Origin: Pteria penguin
Lineage: Eukaryota > Mollusca > Bivalvia > Pterioida > Pteriidae
Direction: 5' to 3'
DNA length: 64,000 bases
NCBI GenBank assembly: GCA_035048485.1
Contig: CM068583.1
Span: 51,263,790 to 51,327,789, forward strand
The notes under the pieces were generated by a model that was not told where the DNA came from, ran no database searches, and was given only the letters and a program-made list of their open reading frames with translations. Positions 43,101 to 55,100 of the stretch are shown here, piece by piece. The translations under genes and the position numbers were made by a program. How positions within the stretch are numbered: position 1 is the stretch's first letter; each line of letters starts with the position of its first letter.

Positions 43101-46100
43101 CTATGCTTTAAAGACTACGCATGCATAATATTACTTTTGTTTTGACATAAATAAATAAATGGGCTTGTCGATCTATATCTTTAATGCCTTTGTAGCACTT
43201 TTTGTCATCATTACTTAGGCGTGTAACGTAGCATTTTCAGACGCACTGAAAATAAAGCATACTGATGACACAAAGCCCAGTGGCGAGTTCAGATGTAACT
43301 TTTGGTTTTAAGAAAAGAAAATGTGACTGGTGTACAAAGGAAATTAAAGCTTTAACAGAAGGTGCAATGAAGAAATCGAACACTTGTTTTGGAAAAATGA
43401 CATCTTTCGTTGAAAAAAATGCATGGGACCACTATGAAGTATCAATTCTCATAGACAACACATCTGACAAGATCGAAATTTGCATAACTATGTATGATGT
43501 CATTGTCCAGTGTAAAAATTAGACTATTCCGTCCTGACCCATTTGTTAAACAGGAAGTGCACAGTATGAATTACAATTTAGTAGTACAAAGGAGTATTAT
43601 ATTCAAGGGTTATTTTTTGTCCCCCGCTTTGGCGAAAGCAGCATGGGGACATTAAATCTCATTCGACCGTCTGTCTGTCCGTCTGTCACAAAAACTTTAG
43701 CCTTGGTCGTAACATTTTTACTGTAAGACATAGGGCCTTCATATTTGGCATGTGCGTCCCTAATTGCAATACCTTTCTGTTGCTTTGAAAAAATTTTTAT
43801 CATGTGACCTTGACCATGACCTTTGACCTATTTCAATGTAACTTTTTAACTGCGAGACGTAGAGCCTTCATATTTGGCATGTGTGTCCCTAATTGCAATA
43901 CCTTTCCATTGGTACCAGAATTTTTTATCATGTGACCTTGACTGTGACCTTTGACCTACTTCAATGTAACTTTTTAACCATAAGACGTAGGGCCTCCATA
44001 TTTGGCATGTGTGTCTGTAGACATGCACAACCATGATTGTATGTCATAGATTACTGCAGCCTCACTGATGGAACCCCCAAAGTGGGGGACCACAATTCTC
44101 TGAATTTGCTTGTTAACATTAGAATATGATCTACCACTGCATGTCACTTTTCAATGAGGGCCACATTTTCACACTAGAGTCACTTTTTCATGTGTGGGTG
44201 GGGTCATTAAATAACGGACCGAGTCAATTTTTAATGTTAAAAGTCAACCCTTAAACCATGGGTCACTTTTTAATGTTGCAGCAGCATCTGCTTGATGAAA
44301 GACGTGCTAATTTTGACCTTTGCATTGGACCCACCCAAAGCAGTGAGGAATCCAACATACTACACGTATCATGACACGAGATCTTGAGTTCTTTGTCTCA
44401 TCTTTCAGATGAGACAACTGCGTGGATTGAACCCAAGACCTACTGAATCATAGACGATTCCCTTACCAATGTACCACGGTACCTAGATGTTTATTTTTTT
44501 AGTACCCTACCGGCATCGCCGAAGGGGACTATAGGTTTGCACTCCGTCCGTCTGTCCGTCAGTCACAGTCACGTTTTCCGGACTTTTTTTCTAAACGCTT
44601 GTAGATATTCATCCAATTTTTGGTACATGAGTCTACCACCATGAGTTACAGATCAAGTTCGAGTTTCGTTTCGGTCCACTAATTTTTTTACGGAATTACG
44701 GCCCTTGGAATAAGACAATTTCTTTAAAATGGCAGATTCCGGATTTTTTTTCTAAACGCTTGTAGATATTCATCCAATTTTTGGTGTGTGAGTCTACCAC
44801 CATGAGTTACAGATCAAGTTTGAGTTTCGTTAAGGTCCATTGATTTTTGACGGAATTACAGCCCTTGGAATTAGAAAATTTCTTTAAAATGGCAGTTTTC
44901 CAGACTTTTTTTCTAAATGCTTGTAGATATTCATCCAATTTTTGGTGTGTGAGTATACCACCATGAGTTACAGATCAAGTTCGAGACAGTTCTAGTTTTC
45001 ATCATCATCAAAGGTTGTGATCAAATACTTAACTTGCTGGCAGCCTGAAAGACAGTATTTTGTGTGTGTGTGTGTGTGTGTGTAGGTGTGTGTGTAGGTG
45101 TGTGTGTTTTGGGGGTCTTAGTTTTCTATTTGCCGGTAGGGGACTTAGTATTGCCTAAGCAATACTTTCAAAATGCTAGTTCATTTATACAGCATATTTA
45201 TTGTCAAATTCTCATTTTCACCATATCTTAACATAGGAACACAGTTGAACCATTTTTTTCCACTTATTTAAAATATTTCCAAAGATTAAGCCTAATTTTG
45301 AGAGTCAAATAGCTGTGGTAATCAGAATTATGTTCTGAAACTTTCATGAGTATGAGCTGTAGTATTTTCAATAGATATTGGGGATTTGTTTTACAATTTT
45401 ACTGATAGATCTAATATGAATTATGAAGCCAAATGTATTAATAATCTAATTTTGTTATTTGTTGAAGAAAATCGGAACAGGAGACGCTCACTCCTCCCGG
45501 GCACCTGGTCTCACCACTGAATATCAGGGGTCCGTGAATGTCCACTGTGGTACATTGTTGTTAGTGTCTTGGTCATGTGACACCAGTTACTTTTGTATTT
45601 TACATGAACGTCACACTTATTCCCTCTGCAGTGTGGAGCTCGTAAAAAAGTTCCTCGCGGAGGGTTTGGCTTAGGTGTTATTATACTCTTTTTCCTGATG
45701 TTATGTGGCTGTGACACTTTTTACACAGTGTTTGTTCACATTCATGTATATGTACAATGCTGTATTATATTGTTTTGTCTGTATGTCAGGGTATTCATGG
45801 CAGGTGTGGCTAGCCAAACAGGAGATGCTCACTCCTCACGGGCACCTGGTCTCACCTCTGTATATCAGGGGTCCGTGAATGTCCACTGTGGTACATTGTT
45901 GTTAGTGCCATGGTCATGTGACACCAGTTACTTTTGTATTTTATTAAAATAAATGAAATTTTGAGGTAGATCTACCTTGAAACTCATTTCCTCTCATCAT
46001 ATTTTATTAGATATTTTCATAACTACCCAAAATGTATATAAATAGTGCAGAAAAGAAAATATGATGTCATATCTGTGTCAAGTTCGTAGCCTTAATATAC

Positions 46101-49100
46101 TTGACTGATTCATGACATGTGTATGACATATGCTGCATATTTTACGCTTACAGATGGTATATTATAGGACAGTTCAATATCGCTGTGTACATGTCACATG
46201 TTTTTACTTCTTCAAAAATAATTGAAATTATTGGAAGAGGGGCTTTTTGTTGCACTTAAATTCAGGAACAACACACTTTTTACATTTCGGATGGACATGT
46301 TTGTGTCTTATTTGCCTTCTTTGAATTTCATGTACAATTATAGCAGCCATTCTTTAGTCTTAGTCTAAAAGTTAAGGCTGCCTCATAGAGGCGTAAATTT
46401 AGGTTAAAATTTAGGCCTATAACTAACTTACACCCTTTGATAAAACACAAGTTAGTCCAAAAATTTGGCTTAGCCGAAAGTTACGCCTGACCAAGCTTAC
46501 GACCTTTGGTGAAACGAAGTCCAAATGATTAAAGAGTTGGAGTTAGTGTTTCCCTCTGTGGCAAGCAACTCACAAACTACACAATACAGGCTAGATTCAG
46601 TTAAAGACTCCTACTTCCTTAATAGTTCCTGTTGGCAGGCATATCTATGATTGACCCATGAACTTATGTATGCATGCATGAAATGTGGACATATTTTGCT
46701 ATACTGCTGTCATCTGTCTGTTCATCTGTCCCACCTATTTAGTCTTTGCAACTCCTCCTAAACCTTTCGGAGAATTTTGATGAAACATGGTACATAGGAA
46801 GGACACCATATTGGAAGGGGAATGCTGTCCAAAATAATTACAGGGGTTATGATCTTTGGACAGTTTTTCTATGCATAATACCTTGTCTTCCAACTCCTCC
46901 TAAATCCTTTGGGATATTTTTATGACATATGGTACAAATAAAGAATGCCATGTGAGGATATGCATATTGAACAGGAATTTTCACATTTCCTCAATATTTA
47001 ATACAATGGTAGTTTGTGTATTTATGAAGAGAGGGGGGTGTCAACATAGGAAATGATGGATGCGCAAAGAAGATCAGTTAACCTACAAACAATTGAAGAA
47101 GAAAATTGAACTATTTTACCAATATCAAGGTAATCTACCAGGGAATAAACTTAACGCTCGCCCACTCGCCCAAGGCAAGTAAAATTTGTTGTGGACGACA
47201 AAGAAACACTCCCTACTCGCCCATGTGGCGAACGAAAAATCTGCAAGACGAATCGGCCGTTTCCTTGTTGAATTCTAATCTGAAAAATCTAGACGCTTAA
47301 TTCCGTCACTGAGTAAGAGGAACGAAGCGTCTAGATGTTTCAAATCCGGACATGTTCTTTTTATTTGTTAGTTAGCAGTATCTGGTTTCAGTGGCGTAGC
47401 TACCATTACGCCAAATACGCACATGCGTACACATCATTTTGTCAAAAATATAGTATCTCATGAGGGGGAGAGAGGTGGTCGTTTTCTTTTCCCTAAACCC
47501 CTGCCTTTCTTGTGCGTACACATGATTTGCGCTCTGGCTACGCCCTTGGGTTTCACGTTTGTTTATATAGGTTAAAGCATAGTAATTCCATTTCCCATAA
47601 GGTTTCATGTTCAATTAACAAATTTCCAGCAAGATTTACACAACATCCTGCATTTTAGCTATATACAATCTAATTTCTATCGAAACGGTCAGCTCATACC
47701 TTCACCGTTTCAATAGAAATTATTTACAATCCATATATCAAAATGTTTGTCAGACCGTCCTCTATCAGAATTTTAACAGTTTACCATAGGTTATCCACCT
47801 TAATTTTGAGAAAATCATGCTGGAAGGGGGTCATCCCCCAAAATTCAAACGTAAACAACCTATCTATCTATCTATCTCTATATACTGCAACCACCCCTTT
47901 TTAGGTTAAAAAATTTCTACATTAGCGAAATGAGATAAAAAATCATGATTTTACCGCAGAATCAATCTTTATTTATAGATAGATTAAATAAATTCATTTA
48001 ATCACAGCTCCTGATACATTGAAATAGTATTCCTCTCTCCCTACACCATCAGCCAATCATGACTCTCGTTAATTACTGTTCTTTGACCTTTAAATTATGG
48101 CTCGACAAGCCCACTTAGGAAGTTTTTTTTTTCGCCGTTCCCATGCAACGAAATGTATCACCGACAAAACGGGACGATTACTTCAAGGAGTAAAATTGGA
48201 GAGAAATTGTTGTGTAATGTAATAAAATTCAGAAAAAAAAATTGATTAGTTTTTCTTGCAATTTTTGAATGGTTTTGGTGTGGACTCATAAAGATTGGTG
48301 TGGGCCCGTAGATTCAGAGTCTTACGAGCCCACATGGCTCGTAAAAATTTCTGTTAAGTTTATTCCCTGTCTACATTTACCACTTACCACAGTTAGGTTA
48401 TTTATTTAGTTCTAGTTTGTGCTACTCCTAGGATAATAAAATGGAGGTGTGTTATGTGCCGTTCAACGATGCCCTACCGTAATTTCATGCTCTCCAAAAA
48501 CTTTCGTGGGAGCATATAGTCGCTGTCGTGTCCGCGTGTCTGTCTGTCTGTCAGTCCGTCTGAGCTCATGTCTCCTACACCTTTCATCAGAATTTGATCA
48601 TACTTCACAAAAATATTAATTAGGTTAAGGGCTTTTGGACAAAGGTCACTCAAGGTCATTTCTGAAATGTCAAGGTTACTTTTTAATTATGAATCAAAAT
48701 ACCATGAAGTACATATATCTCATACACCTTTCATTAGAATTTGATTATACTTCATTAAAATATTATTTAGGTTAAGGGTTTTTGGACAAAGGCCACTCAA
48801 GGTCATTTCTGAAAGGTCAAAGTCACTTATTAACTATGACTTAAAGTAACATGAAGTATTTATATCTCTTATACCTTTAATCAGAATTTGATCATCTTTC
48901 ACCAAACTATTATTTAGGTTAAAGGCTTTGGACAGAGGTCATTCCAGGTCATTTCAGAAAGGTCAAGGTCACTTATTAACTATTAATTAAAATAACATAA
49001 GTATGTATATCTCTTACACCTTTTAACAGAAGTTGATCATACTTCAACAAAAATGTTATTTAGGTTAAGAGTTTTTGGACAAAGGTCACTTAAGCTTATT

Positions 49101-52100
49101 TCTGAAAGGTCATGGTCACTTGGTAACTATGACTTAAAATACCATGAAGTACTTATATCTCTTACACCTTTCATCAGAATTTAATCATCCTTCGCCAAAA
49201 ATGTTATTTATGTTAAGAGCTTTTGGACAAAGGTCATTCACGGTCATTTTTGAAAGGTCATGTTTTCTAAAAAAAGTTTTATTTCCCAACTAATCAAGGT
49301 CAAGCTTACTCATTTTAGTTTAAGATATTGTATTCACTTGTTGTCCTACAGTTGACTCAATTGGATATCCATTTGATAGATTGAGATTTGAAAATGTCAT
49401 CAATTAATACAAAGATTTCCTATATACTGAGTCATTTCTTCTTCATTATTGCTGTGTTTAACTCTATGTATATGTTGAAAAAATGTACATGGCATATTAT
49501 CTAAGTAAAATGATGTCTGTATTTTCATTGTACAATTTTGTGTGAATGTCCTTAGCTTTGTACAAAGCATATAAGCTTGCCTTTTGGAAATATACATATG
49601 TACTTTGCTACAGTGGTATCAGGTTCCAAAATGGATCTTTTTATTGCATTGAAAGTTTATTGGAAGAGTAAAACTTCCCGTTCAGTCAGGAATTGCACTT
49701 TGTTGACTGATCTAGTTTGGTACCCCTGTGTCAGTGATCTATTGTTTGAATATTGCAGGTTTTACTGAAAATGGTTCTGACATAGCTGAATGTTCAACAC
49801 TAATGACCTAGTGTAAAATTTGATTCAGATTTAAGCGAATAGTGAAACCATGGTTTTAAATCACAGATACATGTTGAGGTGTCATTTCAATTGAAGTATG
49901 GCTTACATGCAAAAAGTCACACATGTTATCAGCTTGGTTTTCAATGGTTTTGGATTATCAGTCAAAGCTAAAGAATTTTACAATGAGTGGACCAAGGTAA
50001 TAGTAGAGAAAGTCTGGTATTCATAAGAGTTAAAATTCATTGGAAAAAGATGGAGAAAATTATGGTCCATAAAATACTGGTATGTCTGATTTTCATAGAA
50101 TTCTGGATTTGACAGTGTGTTCTTTGGACAGTTTTCATTGTAGGTCATTGTACAGAAAGTACAATTCATTATCATTTACACCTACTGAAAAATTTTTTAC
50201 CTGAAATATTCTTGTTCATAATTCCTGATTTTAGTGATTGTTTTTCTCCTTCACTCTATATAAAGTTCAATTATTATAGTATTCATAAACATATATTTCT
50301 ATATTTTGCATATTAAATTGTTGACATATGATCCTATATTGTTTGCTTATGTCTGTTTGATACTGTCCAACAGCCATCAGTCTGTCTAGCTATCCAGCAA
50401 TATCATATCGTCTCTTAGGAATAATCTGCTTAAGAAACCTGACAAACATTTTTGGAAAAAATAAGAAATGCAATATGGTTATTTTTGTCATATTTGAACT
50501 AAGTTTTTTATTTCATATTTAGCTCGCTACATGGGCAGTATCTCTCATTTAGGATCATGACTTTGATCTACTGACTTTGACTTCAGACTTTGCCATATTT
50601 TTCAAAACACTAACATTTTCCAAAACATTGAGTGAACTTAAGGAACAGGGCTTTGACCAAAGCTTTCATGTTAACCTCAGATTTTAAACTACTTTTGCTT
50701 TTCTTCTGACAACTCTTTTCGTAGTAATTTTGATGAGACTTAGACATTACCTGCTCAAGGTATATGAAGAAATAATGTGAAAGATAATTTTTTGTTTTCC
50801 AATATGGCCACATTGGCAGTCATTTTGAAAATTCTGAAGATAATATTTTCTCTCGTTTTCACAGTAGATTTTAGGATTTTCACATCAAGAAACCTGATCA
50901 CATATTTTTAATGGTTCTTGTTGGTTGAATTCCTAGTTTTTAAAAATCAGTTCTACATGTTTGGTGAGGAAATTTAGTAATTTTGTTGTAATAATTTCGC
51001 AGATTTACACATTAAGTAAGTTGGGTGCAGCAAAAAAAAAAAAATAATAAATAAATAATAAGATAATAGATTTCCGACTGTAATTTACAACAAAATTTGA
51101 TTGCCATTTTGGAGGACTTGCCTATACACTTTTTGAATATTTGTTGATAAGCTGGTTGCTTTATATACAACAGTTACTTGATACCATGCATACTGATCAT
51201 TACAGAAATAATAGTGAATCAATGAGACTGCATTTTTGCATTTCATGTAAAATTTCCCTGTACATAAATGTTGGTTTTGTATACATAATCCTTAACGACT
51301 TTGCAATGTACCGGTAGCATATGGTAGTTTGTAGCTATATTAACATCATTTAATGCCTAATGTTGCTGCATTGCTACATGATCTTTTCAAGATACATGAA
51401 TAACGTATGTAAAATAAATAATGTTATGCAATCCAATACAGCCTTCATGAAATCTTTAAACTGGATTTTCGACATTGTTTTCTAGCAATATGATGAAACT
51501 TTACAAAAATAGTATATTAGAAATACCAGAAAAATTATGTGAAAAAAAGGTGTTACATAATCCAGTATTGCCAACATGGCAACCATCATGAAAAGTAAAC
51601 TGGAATTTTGTTCTCATTTGTATAGTAATTTCGATGAAACTTATAGGAAAGATCTATTCAAGATCTGCACTGTTTAGGATAAATATTGTTATGAAATTCA
51701 ATCAACTTATGATATCAATATACATGTATTTACTTGAATGCAGTATAACCAACTTTAAGATAACTTCTTAGTTTCATTAAATTAAGGTAATTAAGAGCAT
51801 ACTCTTAACATAAAAAAATGACAAAAAGGTCACCAGTGCTTCAGGCTTGAAAGAGTTTCTGGTTCTTTTGTAACTAGTATAGTTTGGTAGGACCAGAAGA
51901 GATGTATTTTGGTTTTAAAAATCTATCCTTTATACTGGGGAAATAAATGCAGCAAAAAATATGTTTGGATGCTTCAACATAAGCAGATTTAACTTTTTGC
52001 ATAATCAAGTATCTTGTAAAATGTAAGGAACCCTTTCTGTCAGTTATCTGCATTCTTATTCATTATTTAGCTGAAATAAAATTTCAAAACTTAGAAAGAC

Positions 52101-55100
52101 TGCAGACTTAATACTTTGCATTTGAGATGACTTTGATATGCGCTTTTGATTTCAAATGAAACCCAGTCATATATCCTACATTTTATGGTTGAGTGATTCT
52201 CTAAAATATTATCAACTTTGCAATCTGATTACCCGGTATATTGTCATTAGCAGTTTCTGGTTAAACATTTTGTAAATTTCATTTTGTTTCATCTTGCTGT
52301 GTAGATGTTTCAAGATCTTAATTTCGTTGTGTCTCACCAGTATAAAAAAAGCATGTCACCAGAGGACTATTGCCAATGGTCCTGATGTATATAGTAAGGA
52401 TTATTGATGTATAGTATGATCATACAGAATATACTGTAGTATGTGTTTTATAGTTTTTTTATACAAGCATGTTTATAATAAATAATAATCAGCACTAAGT
52501 AGATATTATATATATATGAAAATAACTTTGAAAGATATTATTTAGGAGGTGTTTTAAACAAACATGTATTCATTTTCATAAAATTTTTATATCCCTTGTT
52601 AGAATGAACCAAGGGTATGTAAGGTTTATTTTGTTTGTCTGTCTTTTCAATGTCCATCTGTCTCTATATGAGGCTGTCCCACTTTTCCCTTTTTTATGCT
52701 CCCCGAAAAATTTCGGCAGAGCATATAGTCGCTGTCATGTCTGTGTGTTTGTCCGTCCATCCGTTCAAACTCATATTTCCTATAACTTTCATCAGAATTT
52801 GATCTTACTTCACTAAATTGTTATTTAGGTAAAGGGCTTTTGGACAAAGGTCACTCAAAGTCATTTCTGAAAGGTCAAGGTCACTTATTAACTATAACTT
52901 AAAATGTCATGAAGTACTTATATCTCCTACATCTTTCATCAGAATTTGATCATACTTCACCAAAATGTTATTTACTTTAAGGGTTTTTGAACAAAGGTTA
53001 AGGTCACAATAAAAAGTTTTATTTCATAACTAATTAATGTTATGCTAACTCATTTCAGTTTAAGATACTGTTATCACTTGTTGTTCTATAGTTGACTCAG
53101 TTGGATATCCATATGATACATTAAGATTTGAAATCGTCATCAATTTTAAATACTACGATTTCCTATATATTGAGTCATTCGTTTCTTTCATTATTGCTGT
53201 GCTCCTTGGAGTATCCATCAATTTTACCAGGGTTCTAATCTTTTCATGTAATTCTCTTATATGTATTTAAACATTCCAAAACAAAAACAATGAAATATAT
53301 ATATGTATATATATATATAAACTGACTGCTTTAGTGTCTTTAAGAACAACAGAAATGATACATGTATAAATATTTCAATATTGAAATAAGTGTTTTTATA
53401 GATTTAAAGCTTCTTGTGAAAAAACACCCTCCTCTTCTATCAGTTACAGAGGAGACCACAGACATTGTGACTGTTATATTCCTTCTGATTGGATCGATGT
53501 GGATGACTGGCTTGTTCTAGATGCATGCTGATGTGTTATCACTCTTTCATTCTTCTGTTACTTCCCAGAAAGCTTCAATCTTCATATGTATGAATGCTTC
53601 TGTTACTTCTCTGAAAACTTCAATCTTTATACATATATGCTTCTGTGTACTTGTATTTTTTTTATATAAAACAACATTGCAAATATTTTTTTATGTTCTT
53701 ACTATGCGTTTTAATTTTCCTAACGATGTTTGGTGGTTTTCACACACCCTCTGCAATAGATATGTAGACAGTACTCAATTATTTAGTGAGTAAAAGTTTC
53801 ATATTAATTTTTTTCTTTTCTATTATGTTGATTTCTTTCATTTTTGGAATTTTTGAATTTTTCATTTAGATTTTTGATATATAATGAAAGGAGTATATAT
53901 TTATTACTACATTTCTTATTCAAGTCTTCACACAGTTGCCATCACAAAACAAGAAGTAATGGAACATTTAATAATTAATGTCTATATTTGATTACTGTAT
54001 ACAGTGAATAGTCAATAATACCCATTTTGGATTATATAGGTATTATTTCATTATATGTACTCCTTTTATCAGAGACATATATACACATATATGAAAGTAT
54101 ATATGTCTCTGCTTTTATCTATGTAGTAAAGTTTGTGCTTTACATTTACTGTTGCTGATTATTTGCATGTTTTTATCTTCCATTATGCAGCTTTATTTGA
54201 TTTGAGGTTTTATGTCTGGTATTACCATGTGTTACAGGAAACACAAATGCATTATAATCTGTTATTTGAGCTGATGTAGATCAGGTGGTTAAGAAGTCCT
54301 GTGTCATTGTTCATGTTAGTGCATAAAAAGATCCCTCACGGCTTTGGTTGGATCTATTGCTTAAGTCTTGATTACTGTGCATTCAATCATACAAATCCTG
54401 TCATTATGTAAGTGAAATGATGGGACTTAAAACAAAAGACAACAAAATCAGTACAGGAAGTTAAAGGGGAAACTTTTTGACCGTACGGTTGAAGTCACGT
54501 GATTAAGTGGGGGCGTGGTTTAACTGGTCGCCGAAATCAGTGCTTGTCTCCAGCTTGGGGTATTGCCTAGAGGCGCTTGGTAATCGGGGTATTGGGTATG
54601 CCTGGAGGCGCATGGTAATCGGGAGGTGTGAACATGCTATAGTTTGGTGTAAACAATGTGTATGGTTTGAATTGGTAATAGAAAGTACATTCTTTAGTAT
54701 TCTTTAGGGGGTGGGTGTTTGATGTATTTGTTTGTTTTGATCTTTATTTGGAGAGGGGTTTTTTGAAGGAGTTTGAGGACATAAGCCGATATTTCTCCCG
54801 TACTTTACGAAATACACAGTTGGGCATAATTTCCTCCCAATATCCATGGGACTGCCATACAAATCTGTTTCGCCTTTTGTTCAGACTGACTTTCCGAGTC
54901 TTTCTATCTAAATACCGAGAATCATCCCACACAACACAATGGCATAGCATTGTCGAGAACTTCTTGTATGGGTCCTTTCTCTTTCTATGATTACGATGTT
55001 GAGGAGGGACCTCTGATTCTGATCACCACATTTGTCGGTTGCGATCATCTATCACGGAGGGTCTGAAAAGCAATCTGGACATTCGTGTTCCCCTTCAAGT

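Larger units (their letters stand above)
42957..46516. mobile_element. Harbinger-like TIR element, about 3.5 kb, with nested repeats
   Basis: The left end CTGTTTCATCAAAGGGAGT and the right end (reverse complement CGTTTCACCAAAGGTCGTA) are inverted, and subterminal blocks share TTAGGCC and AAGCTTA motifs on both sides. A Myb/SANT-like remnant lies at 43265-43522. Other repeats, including a SINE, have landed inside. No transposase core is recognised. The superfamily is inferred from the accessory Myb-like frame and terminus style. Confidence 0.5.
46690..48480 (+). repeat. CCACCTATTTAGTCTTTGCA repeat, interrupted by a TIR element
   Basis: It belongs to the same family as 62254-63010. Shared blocks include TTTTGATGAAACATGGTACA, ATGATGGATGC and AAGAAGATCA. 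The 47139-48369 element sits inside it; the sister copy shows the uninterrupted site. Confidence 0.65.

Noticed and set aside
45459..45674. 71-codon frame over the 128-bp repeat
   Set aside because: The duplicate copy continues differently after the shared block, and no protein family is evident.
54715..54990. 91-codon frame inside the TTAA element
   Set aside because: No similarity to a transposase was recognised and the termini mark a non-autonomous element; it is probably a chance frame.
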